Shown piece after piece: positions 10,311-25,300 of a DNA stretch of 64,000 nt. A program made the translations under genes and the position numbers. Source of the DNA: Eublepharis macularius. Lineage: Eukaryota; Chordata; Lepidosauria; Squamata; Eublepharidae. The stretch's first letter is position 1. Every line of letters begins with the position of its first letter. Below the pieces are notes generated by a model that did no database searches, was not told where the DNA came from, and saw only the letters and a list, made by a program, of their open reading frames with translations. The stretch spans positions 27,711,232 to 27,775,231 of the forward strand of contig NC_072794.1 of assembly GCF_028583425.1 (NCBI RefSeq), given 5' to 3'.

Positions 10311-13300
10311 AGGCGAGGGAGTAATTTGTTGGGGGTTTTTTTGAATTTTTTTTTATTTTTAATATCTAACATAAAAAACTACAAAAGACTACAAAAATAC
10401 AAGGGGGAAAGAAACAAAAAAGGGAAGAGGGGCTGGGGAAAAGGGAAGAGCAACATACAAACAACAAACGCTACACTACATGTCTTGTATTCCCTTCCTG
10501 CTGCAATTTTTCTTAAAAGTTAACTTTCTAATATGCTATCAGATTGGTAGATCTTATACAATATAAACTATATTCAGGATCAGGTTTTCTCCCCCCCCCC
10601 CCCATCTCGGTCTAATTTGTTCAGCGCTCTTTTTCCCCTGACCAAATCCCCTCCTGCAAAGAGTCAAACTAGAACCTCTCTTGCTGATGTTCTGGTTTTT
10701 AAAAATTATTATTACTTGTTATTTTGCAGCGAGCTTTTAGGTGCAGGGGCATTATTTATTTATGTTTGTTCGTTCATTTCATGAATGAGTCCTCCAATGG
10801 GGACTCACCGCAACTTACATCATTCTGTAAGTCCATTCTCCTCCATTTCATCTAAAATCTCGCTGGCCCAGCAGTTTCCCAACGGAAGAGTGGGGATTTG
10901 AACCCGTATCTCCCAGAGCCTCTCCACACAAGACATCTTACATAGGGACGCTCAAGTGACTTGCTTTCTGTGTGATCTTATAGTGTACTCTGTCTCCCTT
11001 GCAGTGCATGTGTCTCCACAATGGGAGAACAGGTGTCAGATCTTTCACTTGGTCCTACTCAGGTAAGATGTCTTGCCTGGAGAGCCTCCCAGATTTGAAT
11101 CTGACGCACTTGCACTATGCTGGCAAATGTGGTTGTCTGTGCTTGGCGTCTTCCATTTCAACTGCATCAGGATTCTTCCTTATTCTTCTGCATGTATAAA
11201 TCAGGCTTGACTCTCCTTTGTTGTTTAAAGTTTACAGCTGAGGTTGCCAACCAGCAGGAGAAAACACATCCTGTCTGAGGCTTAATGTGTGGAAATGAGC
11301 AGTTGAAATTGTTCATGGCACAGAGGTAAATAAAGCCATCTGGTAAATAACATCTCATTAAGCCTCTGTTAGAGGGGGCAGGGCATCAGATTGTTGGCCA
11401 CCCTGCTTACAGCTTCCTTCCCCAGATTGAACTCTTGGACCCTTATGTGAGCCAAGTTGTGCCCATGGACTCCAAACAAAGGCCTAGCTTGCAGAAGTAG
11501 CCGTGCTGAGGGCATTTCAGATTGCTTTTTAAAAATTCCTTCCACATCGCTTGTGGAATCCACATTGTCTGTGGAAAACTAGTACAGTATGCAAACAGCT
11601 ATGCTGGAAGCTTACTTTTGTATATAGCTGCAAGATAGGGTTGCCAGTGGCCCGCTGGGGGCGGGGGATTCTCCACACTCACCCTCCACCCCTGCCTACC
11701 TGGCCAGTGGGGGGGGGACATGTCTCTCGGGGCACATGGGGCACTCCCAGGGCAAGCTGTGCGCTCCTGTGCACTGCAGTGGCCCAATTCGGGCAGATTT
11801 GGGCCTGATTCAGGCCCCTGTGGAGCACGGGAGCACTCCCAGGGCGACACTTGGCCTGGACAATGATATCACTTCCCAGAAGTGATGTCATTGTGCAGAC
11901 CGGGAGCGTATGCGCATGCTTTGCACGCATGTGAGGAGACTTTTTAAAGGAAGTGCCGGGTCTCCCACCTCCCTCTGAGAGGGTAAGGAGACCTGGCAAC
12001 CCTACTGCAGGGAGTTTTTGCGTAAGAGGAGCCCATTGTACCACCTCATTCTGCTGCATGCATAGACTGGGCTTAAGATGTTTCTGCGTAGTGTTGCACT
12101 CGCCCATAGACATTCTGCCTTTATGTAGAAAGCGGCGTTTTAGTGCAGACCGGGAGCGTATGCGCATGCTTTGCACGCATGTGAGGAGACTTTTTAAAGG
12201 AAGTGCCGGGTCTCCCACCTCCCTCTGAGAGGGTAAGGAGACCTGGCAACCCTACTGCAGGGAGTTTTTGCGTAAGAGGAGCCCATTGTACCACCTCATT
12301 CTGCTGCATGCATAGACTGGGCTTAAGATGTTTCTGCGTAGTGTTGCACTCGCCCATAGACATTCTGCCTTTATGTAGAAAGCGGCGTTTTAGTGGCTGC
12401 TGCTTTTCGCACCTTTGCAGGACAAATGGCTATAATTCCCTTTTTTGAGTTTGCTGCTCTGGTCTGGGCAGGCTAGACATGAATTAATACAAGGTAGGTA
12501 AAAGTTGTCTTCGTTTTTTCCTTTGTTTATTCATATCCCACCTTTCCTTGTGGCACAGGACAGCCTACAGATCACAAATTAAAAACATACAGACTATAAT
12601 AAAACTCCCCCTGAAAAGCTAACTGAAGTCTGTACCCTACTGAAAGCCTTGGCAAACAAGCTGGCTTTGCAACACCTCCTGAAAATTTCTAGAGAGAGCA
12701 CCCAACCTCACACATTCCACAGTGTGATGGTTACACTAGAAAAGGAGGATCTGAGTCCAGTGACACCTTAGAGACCAACAAGATTTTTTTAAGGAAGGGA
12801 GTTTTGATTCTCAAAAGCTTATACCCTTGAAAAATCTTCGTTGGTCTCTATGGTGCCATTGGACTCAAATCCTTCTATTCTATTGCATGGCTATCTTCCT
12901 GAAACTAGAAAAGGGATGGCCTCTAGTTGATGCCTGATAGGTTACTCTAAGCAGGTTTTTAAAAAATGCTGTTTACTTGTAAAACCTGGCTGGTCCTGGC
13001 ACCGGCCTGGTGGAACTCTCTGTCTGATGAAACCAGGGCCCGGCAGGATTTATTATCCTTCCACCGGGCCTGTAAGACAGAGATGTTCCGCCAGGCATAT
13101 GACGGAGGCCAGGCTGGGCCCCCGCCGGCCATACTTGACTTGACTTGAAAAGATCCGTCCGCTGCCCTATATTTATAGATATGAATATATGGGCCATGTC
13201 TGAAATGAAGTAACTTGTCCATCGCCATCTGAGAAGTTTTTATTGTATGTAGTGTTTTAAATTTTATTGTAATGTTTTATCGGCTTTTATGTGTTTTTAT

Positions 13301-16300
13301 GTAAATTAAAATGTTGTGCTCCGCCCTGAGCCCACTCGGCAGGGTGGGCGGACTAAAAATCGAACATAATAATTAAACAAACAAACAAACAAATAAAAGT
13401 TACACATGGGACCAAACCAGACATGATGTTGGTCGTTCCATATATCCTATGTGCTTCGTATTTGAAAGAGAACAAAAAAATACTAAGTGCTCCATATATG
13501 GAAATAGAACAGACACGGAGCTCCGTAAACAGAACTCCGGTGTAATGTTTGGTTTGCCTACGGAAGAGTGTAAGTGCCACCCTAGCTGTAGCAGACCCTC
13601 CTTTAAGAGGATACGCTTTGAGAGCGGCTGGGGTGACAGCAATACCTCTCCATTGCAGTATCCTCAGACATGCTCATGCTACCCTCCAGGCACTGTAGCT
13701 ATTTATATGCAGGAACGTTCCACCACGTTCTGGCTGGAAAAAAGCCCTGGAGCTCACACATTCTAGTTACAGCAGATTCCTAACTTGTAATAAGGAAATG
13801 CTTGGATGGCAGTGGCAACTCTCCCGTGCAGTGTGGTTGCTCTTGCTGGGTTTCTGCTTCATATGCATGTTATTGTGTTGTCACCATATATATTCTGGAT
13901 AGACAAAGTGACTAATGAACTTCTTGTGGTAGAGACTCCTAGGCTTCACTTCATCAGATGCATGGAATTATCCAAAATTATCACTGGGACTGAAATGGCA
14001 CAAAATGCAACAGGTTCTGTGACATTTTTGCATAGAAATGTCAGAGATCTCTTGCATTTATGGCCTATTGGCTCCAGTGCTCATATGTACCTGTATATAA
14101 AGGTATATAAGCAATAAGCTTCACCAGATTCACAATACTGGCAGAAGTTTACACATATATACCAACTAAGGACAAGGTCATGTATCTGATAAAGGAAGGT
14201 TTTATCTTTAGAAACTTTTGCCAGAATAAATGTGTTGAGTGCAATTCACGTGGTGTGTGGGCGGCTGAGCAGTGTGTGGGCGGCAACTCTACTGGAATGA
14301 GTCAATGGAGCTCACCAGGGCTTTTTTTCTGGGAAAAGAGGTGGTGGAACTCTGTGGTGGAACTCAGGACCACACAATGATGTCACTTTGGGTCAGCTGG
14401 AACAAGGGGGGAGTTTTTAAAAGTTTAAATCGCCCTCGGCGAAAATGGTCACATGGCGCAGAGGGCAATCTAAACTCCCCTCTGTCTGGAGATTAGGGGG
14501 TGGGGCCAACAGCCATGTGACCATTTTCAAGAGGTGCCGGAACTCCGTTCCACCACGTTCTGGCTGAAAAAAAGCCCTGGAGCTCACACATCCCATCTCA
14601 CCTTCCCTTCATGATCATGAAAAACTGCACCAGTGTGAACTAGGGGTCGCTTTTAAATATGGTTTAGAAACTGGTTTACAAATCCTGGTTAAACAAACAA
14701 ACAAACAAACACAGTTAGCTCTGGTGAAGATGCAGTGCTGTACTCTAATTAAAGCTAACCAGAGAAAGCATGAGGTGAAATCAATGTGAGAGAAGGAAGG
14801 AGAGAGTAACCCCCCTAACCGTGGTTCGGTTACATTATGTCTGCCTCAGGCCAATGAGGTTTGTGCCCCTTTAAAAACTTGTGTATTTTTACACAAGCAG
14901 ATGTGCGTCCGTTGAAAGGCACTTTTATTTAAAATTAAGAACAAGAATGCAGGACAATGTAACATTGCTACTAACTGTTGTTTTGCAGGAGGAATGGATT
15001 TGGCCAAGAACCGCTAAGTCCCATCTCTCTAAGTGGCGTCAACTTCCTGCAGCATCCAAGGGCCTATCGGGCAGCTCTTTGTACTGAGCTGACAAAGCCG
15101 TTGGTTGTAAGGGATGTCCCATCTTCTTCCTTGCAGTCTCATGAGGTAAAAAAGTGGCAATACTTGATGTCCTTAAAGAAGAATCTTAGAGATGCTTCCG
15201 CAGATTCAGAGAAAGAAGCAGGGGGTAACTCAAGGGTGTAGATGGGTAGATTTTAGGATCGTTATGCTGAACTCTCTGTGTTGACAAGGAGAAGAAATTG
15301 CTTGCTGTCATTCCCAGGCACTCCATTTTCTAAACTTTTGGGATTTTTATGTAAACATCTCCCATTTCCATGTTTTTGTGTGTCTGGTGCCCTCAAGCTG
15401 ACTTATGGCGACCCCTGGTGGGGTTTTCATGGCAAGAGACGTATAGGAGTGGTTTGCCATTGCCTGCCTCTGCAACCCTGGTCTTCGGTGGAGGTCTCTC
15501 ATCCAATTACTAACCAAGGCCAACCCTGCTTAGCTTCTGAGATTTGATGAGATCAGGCTTACCTGGGCTATCCAGGTCAGGCCCCCCTTTATGTATCTGG
15601 CCCCATTATGCAAATTTTTGATCCACACTCTGGGCCCAAGTTTGGAATTAAATATATGACAAATACCATACTGTGGTCCAATCCCAAAGCCTCAATTCTC
15701 ATAGAAATTAATGCATTATACACATATTACACACACAGGTAAGAAGCAAACAAAGCGGGGGGAATCTCTGTGGGGAAGCAGCACATCTGAAATTGGCTCA
15801 TACTGGGCTAACATGAAAAGTCCCATGTAATACAGAAGGAAATCCTTCCCTCCCCCATTGGGGCTCCTTCTTATGCTATAATTAACCCCATTCTTTAAGT
15901 TTTGCAGCTGGCGTCTGGAGGAACCATACTTTGAGGGTTCTTCAGGGGTAACCTGATCATAGGGCCAGAGTGACTTTAGCTCAGCTGGTTTAAATTTTTG
16001 GCCTGTGCAACTGTGATGACAAACTGACTCTTTGCGAGCATGCGATAACTCATCAGTACTGGTGTTTGTGCCTTGGACAGCTGCAACAGCATTCGGGTTG
16101 TTAATTACTCCTGTAACATTAGACTTGTGAAAAGATACCTGGCTGAAATCAATACAGCATGAGGGGAACAAATAAATATTTGCGTGTGTGTCAGTGTGAA
16201 TGAGTAATTGCTGATAAAGAAGTAGGCAGGGGAAAAAAATGATTTTTCAAAACAACATTCTAAGCTTTAATCAGATCCTGAGTGATTCCGCACACGTTGG

Positions 16301-19300
16301 ATAATGCACTTCCAATCCTCTTTATAGATGATTTGGAACAGATTTTTTCGTGCGCGGAACAAAAAATCCACCTCAAACGATTGATTAAGTGCATTGAAAG
16401 TGCATTATCCATTGTGCGCATAATCAGCCACTGGCTACTTTTGACAAAACATCTACAGTCTTGGCCTCGAACTAGATGCGATCTTGGTCCTTGAGTTGGG
16501 TCTGGGCAGCCAGATAGTGGCTGCGGTGAACTTATTTCCCTGCAGGGCCTGATTTGGCTTGGGGCCATGGGGTGAGGGGAGAAGGACCGACAGCTTGCCA
16601 TTTTCCTGGGCCAAAACAGCCCGAGGGGGTGTTACTTGTCCCACTGGAGGGCAGCATGTTCACTGAAAGGGCAAATAACGCCCCCATCGGTCCATGGGGA
16701 AGGCAGATCGGGTCAGGAGAACCCCTACCAGGCTTTTGGAACAAGGCCTCATTTAAGTTTGGGCATGACTCTTTAGCTGCCCGCAGGAAAAACTGCTTAC
16801 CAAATCTGCTGAGGATGGGGTGTGAAAATGACAACACATAGGAGGGGAGGTTTCAGTTAAGCTACGATGTAAGAAACAGCTCAGCAGCCAAGGTAACTCA
16901 CTAGTTGGATCTCAAGTTTTGAACCACTAATACATGTGGTTGCCAACTGACCAGAAAGAAAAGCAGCTGGGTTTGCTTTCTCTTGCTGGTGAAGCTTTGC
17001 ATGACCTTAAGGACACACGGAGGCCTGCAGGTTTAAATTGCTGTTCAAGAAACAGGAGCAGGGGCTGGTAAAAAAAAGTTGGCAATCCTGATAAGTACGT
17101 ATTAGCATGCTATTGGAAGGCAGGAACACATTGCTCTCGGAGGCTGCAATCCTGTTCATGCATGCTTAGCTGGTAGTAAGCCCTCATTGAACGCGGAGAG
17201 ACTTCTTTCTCATACACATGCACGGGACCAGGGTGCGCAAGAGCAGCTGTTTTTGTGACAGAACTGTGGGGAATTTCTTGAACATAAATACTCTTTGTGT
17301 GCTCTGGTCATGTGGCTGTCACATTCTTGTCATGGCTGACTTTATTGTAGCTTTTCATTTCCAGCCCAGATGCAGTAGTCATCGTTTTTTGGTTGCAGGC
17401 TAATAAAACAAGCTCCCTGGGGAAGGTGTGAAAACTTCTGGATTTACAAGAAGAGTTCCAACAGGCCTTGGGAAAGTGTTCCCTGCTTTTTGAGGATGTA
17501 GTGCTGCAAACCCAACTGAAGTTAGTGGGACAAGCCAGTTATGTAAAAAACACTATAAAAGTTACTAGCCCCCAGTGTTTCTTAATATCCCAATAGCCTA
17601 TATGTTTTGTTTCAATAGCCTGGGGGAAACCCCCCAAAGAACCACTTACTGTTTGGCTTATGTAAGCTGCTCTGACTAGCCACCTGGAAATAATTCTTAT
17701 CCCAGCCAACCAGCTGAGTAACTTTGGCTGCCAACTGCTTGGAGAAAAATTGTCTTGAGGCTTAATGGGATGTTATTTACTAGGTGATGTTGTTTTCTCC
17801 GTGCCACGAAAAGCTTCATCTGCTCATTTCCGCACATTAAGCTCTCGTTAAAAGGACAGGATATTTTTGTGCTGGCTTGTTGGCAACCCTGAGTAGCTAT
17901 TTTGCAATACTGTGCTAAGGAGAGTAACAGCCTGCTAAGCTTCTAAGTTTATGAGCGCACGGTGGAACAACCCAACTGTACAGGATATCCTTGTTTTAGC
18001 AAGGGAACTGGACTACGTGCGTTGTGGATTTCCTCCTAGCTCATGCCTCCTCGGATGTAAAAAGCATAAGCATCTTTTTTACAAACGGTTTGTCTGTTTG
18101 GTGATAATCCGTATTGTCTTTCAGGTCAGAGTTCGTGTCCGTTACTGTGGAGTAAATTTTGCGGATATACTGGCTTGTCAGGGTCTTTACCAAGATAAAC
18201 ATTCCCTTCCATTCACCCCAGGTGAGTAGGGTTTAAAAAAAAAAAAATCTAGCATTTGAGGACCACCGAAACTTACACTGAACCTCCTTAATTCAAGTGA
18301 AGAAAAAAATCCTTATCAGGTTCCTCTTTTGTATGATTAACATGAAACCAATGAAAGCTTTATTCATAGTTCAAACTAGAGATCGATGGAAGAGAGAAGA
18401 ATCTATGGTTTACTTACTTACTAACTTCATTTATGCCTTGCCTTTCTCCCCCAGTGGAGACCCAAAGCAGCGTACATCATTCTTCTTTCATCCGTCTTAA
18501 CCACACAACAACTCTGGGGTAGGTTAGGCTGAAAGTGTGTGACTGGCCAAAGGTCACTCAACAAGCTTCCACGACAAAATGGGGATTTGAACCTGAGCCA
18601 AAATATAAGACAGAATGCCAGCAAAGCCGTTAAAACGGTTATCAGACACAATAATAGATTAACAAAGCTAGACCCCAATAAGCTCAGTGACTTCAGTGGG
18701 GGTGTAACTGTGCTAAAAATTCCACTGCAAATAGATTGATTTGTTTAAAACTTTCTAGAGTATTGTTGTCTTCACAAAGTGCACAGGGGGTGTAGCTTAT
18801 GCATATAAAAAACCTATCAATAAAATCCACATGGACGTGAACTGCCACACCGCCTGACGCCTTACTGCTGCCCTCAGCCGTCTTCCTGGGTGCGTGGGTG
18901 GGACGCTCTCCCTAAGCCTCAGAAATGGGCAGGGGAGGGGGTGACTTCACCTGGTTCCTCCTGCCCGCTGGACTGTGAAACACTGTCCACTCGCTCGTAA
19001 CTTCACATCAGCTTGCTCCTGCCCAGCCTCACTGGGAGCCCTTCCCTTTATAGCACCCTTCCAACCATCCCCCCTTCCGGGCAGCCAGTCGGCCTCTGTG
19101 CTTTGTTTGGCCTCTTAGTCTCCCACCATCCTTACCTGCTGACACCCACAGGACGGGCCTAGCCCCCATGTCCCAGCTTGGGGCCCTTACTTTTCCCTGG
19201 ATCCTGGTACAATGGCAGCCTGGCTCCCATCCTGGCTCTCTGCAGATCCTGCCCTCCGTCCCAACTGCACCTGGCCTGGTGGCTTTGGGCCTGGCCTCCC

Positions 19301-22300
19301 TGGGCCATCCTCACTGGCTGATGCAGCTGCTGGCCTCTCCAGCCCGCTGTTTGGTTGGGCTGTGTCAGGTGGTGTCGTGGCTGCTTGCTCCAGGCCCTGT
19401 GGCAGAGGAAGGAGGCCTTGGGTGGCTCTGCCTGTGTCTCCCACCTCGACTGGGCCCACCATGTCAGCGGCATCTGCTGCCATGCCATCTTGGGCCTCAG
19501 CTGATGGGTGGCCTGCTGCTGTGCTGACGGGCAGCCCAGTTGACGGGCAGCCTCCTCCTGGCATTGAGGATCGGGCTCCCTGGCATCTCACCACCACGTA
19601 CGTGGGCCAGCGAGGCTGGTGTTGGGGCTGCTAGGGTCTTGGGGAGGGCTTACCCGGGTCCCCTCCCAGCTGGGGTGTTGGCACCAGGGCCGAAGCCAGG
19701 GCAGGTGATTGCTGCTCCGGACAATGTATATCTACACAGGAAACCCAATAATAGCTAAATATATTCATCTAGTTTTCTCTCCAGTGGGGACCCAAAGCAG
19801 TTTAAAATACAACAGAACCCACAGCTTAAGCTAAATCAGCTACTGCAATGTAACTACAGGTGCATCTAAATAGGACAGCCTCATACAGCTTATGAACGGC
19901 AGGGATGAAGGAAACAGGCTGTGCTACCATTTCAAATTATTGGAGCCTCCACCAAAAAAGCCCTGCAATGAGCCTCCACTTTCCTTAACCTCTCTATGGC
20001 TGGGGACAGGAAGGAGGAACTGACCAGATGAGAAGAACTCATAGTCTGGGGCTGATAAAAACAAAGTGAAAACATCAGTGAGTAGACATTGTGTATGTGT
20101 GTGTGCACGTATGCATGCGTTCGTGCTTCATGAGTTAGGAACTCGAAATGTTCTAGCTCCACTCTTCGAGCAGATCTGTTAGAAGGAAAAAAATGGGTTT
20201 CCTTTTCCTTGTGAAGTGGGAGCAGGGAAGAGGAAGAATTGGTGGGAAGGAAGGGATGCTCCTTTCCTACAAATACCCTGCCTGGGAAGTAAGCTTGCCT
20301 GAGGGAGAAACAACCTGAGGGGAACTTTCAAATTAGCTGGAGCAGTTTTAAGTGTTCCCCCTGTTGATTCTCCCCTAGAAATTCCTGCTCCTCTTGTGCA
20401 TTTGTGTTACCTTTGCAAGGACCAATTTAAAGGTGCCGTTTTAGCTAATCTTAGGCCTTACATTACTCCAAGGAGCATGGCGGTTTAGCACTCTGCCTGC
20501 TGCTTCACCTGGTCAGAAACTGCCACCACTCTGACAAGACTGCCTGGTCAAAACTGCCACCACTTTCTTGGCATAGCCTGACTTCTGCTTTTGACCATCA
20601 CTGATGCTGCTTAATTCTGTCATGTATAAGTGCAGGTGTGGCTGTCAACCCCCGTGGCAAACTCCAACCCATGGTCTTCTCTTTCAGGAATGGAGTTTTC
20701 AGGGGATGTGTTGGAGACTGGAGTGGAAGTCAGCAGTGTGAAGGAGGTGAGAGCACAAGGGCTGAGCTTTAAAAGTAGAGTGGTTAGTGCCCCGTAAATA
20801 GGCAAGGAGGAAAATAGGAGCCATTCATATAGTTGCTTATTGGTATGCTAATAGTTTTAGTTTATCTGGTTAGGGGAAAAAATAACTGGAATGTATCCAT
20901 CTGTCCATGGACTTTAAGGAGAAGGGTTTTCCTGCATCCGCCTCCCACTGCAGTCCACTAAGCACAATGAAATTTTAATTTTGCAGGTGAAGGAGACTCT
21001 CAGGAACAGCGTCAGGAACCAAGGGACTGAGTGCCAGTTTGGTGCAATGGTTAAGAGTGGCAGGACTCTAATCTGGTGAACCAGATTTGATTCCCCACTC
21101 CTCCACTTGAAGCCAGCAGGTGACCTTGGGTCAGTCACAGCTCCCTCAGAGCTCTCTCAGCCCCACCCACCTCACAGGGTGATTGTCGTGAGGATAATAA
21201 CAACATACTTTCTAAGCCACTCTGAATGGGTGTTAAGTTGCCTTGAAAGATGGTATATGAATCGAATGTTGTTGTTGTTAGGAAGTGGAGATCCACAGTC
21301 AGAGGGGGAAATTGGAAGAAATCGCTGCCTTTCTCTTTGAAAGACTTAAGAGCCATCACATTTTTGCATGGTTGGATACCCCTCCCCCCCCCCCCGCTTG
21401 TTTTTAAGCTATATCCACAACGCTCTGCTTTCATGCATATGTGTAGCAATTACTATTTTATAAACTTTTATAACCTCTTGTGCTCAGCACAGCCTTTTCT
21501 CCTTTCAGAGGTTTCTCCTTCTCCTTTTTAGATCCAGTTAACAGCTTTCCACACTGCTGATTTAGCCTCTATTACACAAACTGGATATGATACTTAAGTA
21601 GTACCATAAGGAAGAAGCTTTCTCCCACCGCCAACTAGTATGGAGTTGTCTGTCCTGAATTGTGGCTTCTACTCTGGTCTGTATTAGGACTAGCTTTGAT
21701 GAGTGCAGGGACAGGTACTGTCTGTGTGGCATCCTGGGGCCTGATGTGCTGATTGCAGCATACCCGATGCTTGAAAGTAGCAGTATTTCACAAAGGCAGG
21801 CAGTGATTGATCTAATCCTAACGGTTGTCTGATGATGACTTTTGGACAGGGGGAGCGTGTGATTGGTGTGGCTCACACCAAAGCTCTGGCTGAGGAGTAC
21901 GTTGCAGATCAAAAGGTAGGTGCTTTCAGAAAAACAAATGCAAAAGTATTGTTCTGTCCTCATGTTGCTGATTAATTGATCAAAGAATGTATTTATTTAT
22001 TTATGTCATATATAGTCCTCATGAAAAGTCCTCCCGCAAATTAACCAAGTTCTTCTTCTGCCAAGTCTCCTGCTATGAGCTGTGTGTGAAAACAGCACGA
22101 CTACCTCTTTCGTATAGCCCCATCACTGGGGAGAAACTCCAAAATGGGATGTGGGGACTGCCGCTTAGGAGAAAAGCCCGTGCTGTCCTTATTTCCCTTG
22201 CTCAAATTCAGTGAACACTTCCCCCACTCCTGCCTTAATGAGAAGTGTTGTAATTTTAAAGTATGCTTAACAGAAGGAGGCACATTTCCTCTTTCAAATT

Positions 22301-25300
22301 CTTGTCGTTGGAAAGTTATGTAAGAATAGAAATCCCAAGATCTCATGAGGAGATGACGTCAGGTTATTTCCAACACATTACAGCTTCTTCTGTAGTCCTC
22401 CGCATATTGAATGCTTAACAATGTTTTAAGCATTACATCTGATTGTGGAACGCATGGTTAATGTCTGGAATCCAGGATATAGAAACTTGGTTTGCAGGGT
22501 TGCAAATTGTGGTTTGCGTTAACTACAGTTAAACATTGCATGTTCACCTAGCTGGCTGTGGTTGAGCCAGTTTCTCCAGTTCTCTCCTGGCAAGATGAGA
22601 AGCCGATCAGTTGTCTGTCTGTGTCAATCAATTTCCCTCTCTAACACATACACAGAAGGTTTGGGGAAATAATAGGCTCCAGGTTAAGGTTATGCTATTA
22701 GAGGAGAATCTCAGTGGAGGAACAATGACCGTCGTAACCAGCCACCCTCTGAGGCTATGCTATCCCTTCTGCTTTGGACCAAGAACTTCTTGAGGAACCT
22801 TCCTCAGTGCACTGCCAGTTCTATGCTCCTTGGCCAAAAGCTGGTTTATGCATCGGTTTAACCAGATCCTTTGCCCTATCTAAAGAAAATTCACATGAAT
22901 TCCCTCTCTTAATTCTACCAGTCACAAAGTTGCCCTCGCCTGATAGGTGTATACTCTGTTGTTGCAGTACAATTCTTGGAGCATGTTTTTGCCAGATATC
23001 TGCAACTTAACGGATTGTGGGAAAATGCTCAGTGTTTGAGATCTGGAACAGATATCATGCTGCATGAGGTCTCCTGCCATGTGTGCTTTCTCTCTTTGAC
23101 ATGAACCTCCTTCCTTCCATTTATTTGCCTTAACTATGTTTTAATGTTACACGTGTAACGAAGCTGATCATGGTTAACATTGACCAGTTTCCTCCACTAT
23201 GGTTTGAAAATCAGATTTTGAAATGTGCTGAGAACCCTGGTTAATCTTGCTTTAGTGTGGATGCAGCGATTACATTAAACCATGACAACCAAACAGGAAG
23301 GTGTATTTTCCTAGGTTGGCTCCTTATTTTGCAAAACATAGTTTGCAAGGAGGAAGATCTAAAATTATGGATCTTATCAAACTTTTCCTAGTATTATCTA
23401 TACTTTTGCCTCTTCTAAAGCTCTTCTAGGAATTTCAGACACAGCAGTGTGAACTGGGTGATGACTTTCCAAATAGAATAAGTTATAATCCTTTATCACT
23501 CACTTCACTGGAAGAAGTGTTGGCATTGTTACGCACCTTACTTTCACTATGCTGTCCCCTGTGAGGCTTGTCTAGCACCTACCTTATGTTTCTTCGGCAC
23601 CAGGCTAAAACATTTGCCAGTCTCCTAAACTATTCTTGGGGGTCCTCCATCCCTTAGGAGTACTGTTTTGGAGGGAGTGGTGAAAATTATCCCTCCATGC
23701 GTGCATGCAGAAATCTAGGTGGGATCCAAGCCATAGACACTGCTTCTACAATTCCTGAAGGTTTTTTTAGCCTCCCATTTTATTTTTTAAACTTTTTGTA
23801 CTTTTCAGAACTACAACCTGCAGCTCTGGAATTTTGATCTGCATTGGTACCTTGTTGGCTTTTAAATATTTTCATGACGCTGTGTTTTTAAACGAGTCCA
23901 TATGCAACTAAAGGTGATCTAGGAATGTCAGAAATAAATGCACATTGTTTTTTTTTTACAGGGGGTTGGCAGGGCATCTGTAATGAAATAGTCTCCCCCC
24001 CCCCCCCCTTCAATGAGGTTGATGATTTTTGTTTCTTTTATGAAGTTGCTCTGGAAAATTCCACATGGAGTTCCTTATGAAGAGGCTGCAGTGTTGCCCG
24101 TCTCTTATGGGACAGCCATTTTGGCCCTGGAACATAGAGCTCACACACAGCCAGGGTAAGTGACGGGAGGAAAACACAAGATTACTTCGATGAAGACTGT
24201 TTCTTACTGGTCAACAAACTAGTATATTCTGTTGCATAGGAGGCCAGTGGAGGAGGCTGCCTTGAGACATCACAGTTGGGAAAATAATTTGTATATCAAT
24301 GTAGCTGATGAATAAAGTTGAGTTTCTACTCCATTCCTGTTCTACAGCTAAAGCAGATCTATAAATTTTGCACATACAAACTTTTCTAAAACTGAAAGTA
24401 TCAAATGATATCACGGATTAAGTTCTTTACAGGAGAAAATGGTCCTATGAAGTATGAATCTCCTAAATTAGAAATGGTTGTGCATTTTATACAGGGGGAT
24501 TGTCAAATTCAGTTTCAGATTCAAGCAACTGGTGTGAAAGTGTTTCTGTTCTTGTCTGTGCAAATCATGCACAACTGATTTTATGGTTCTGTTGCACTCT
24601 GAAGCATTTTGATTAATACTCCTGAGGCCGCTTATACCATTGGAACAAGTTGGAGCTCCCTGATACCTTCATTGTTCAGCTCTTATTTTGAGAACTTTTG
24701 ATTTAGGAGGAGATGCATTTTTTTCTGCTATAATCAGATTTGGGAAAGGAGTTAAGAAATTGGGGAGCTAAAGGAACTCTTAATACTAAACTAGATATTA
24801 CCCTAAATCAGGGCTTTTTTTCTGGGAAAAGAGGTGGTGGAACTCAGTGGGTTGCCCTAGGAGAAAATGGTCACAAGGCTGGTGGCTGCGCCCCCTGATC
24901 TCCAGACAGAGGGGAGTTTAGATCGCCCTCCGCGCCGCTGAGCGGTGTGGAGGGCAATCTCAACTCCCCTCTGTCTGGAGATCAGGGGGCGGGGCCACCA
25001 GCCATGTGACCATTTTCAAGAGGTTCCGGAACTCCATTCCACTGCGTTCCAGCTGAAAAAAAGCCCTGCCCTAAATGTACAGCTGCTGTTGAAACATGCT
25101 GTTTCCTCCATTTCCTTCATCATAGAATTTTCCTCAAGTTATGTCATTCTTCATTATTTTGCTTTTCCTTTTGTCAACCAATGATGCGGAGTGGTGATGG
25201 GAAGATGTGGAACATGACAACATCAGGATAGCAGATAACATTCTCCAAGATGTTAGCAGAGAGGGGAATTTGAGACACAGCAATCTGCAAAAATGGCAGC

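Noticed and set aside
11679-12218. 179-codon minus-strand frame
   Set aside because: It spans the MITE and the junction of the perfect tandem duplication, and the frame is created by the duplication.
15381-15592. 5S rRNA gene
   Set aside because: Only the middle and 3' parts of 5S are present, diverged and fused to a BovB-like tail: a SINE.
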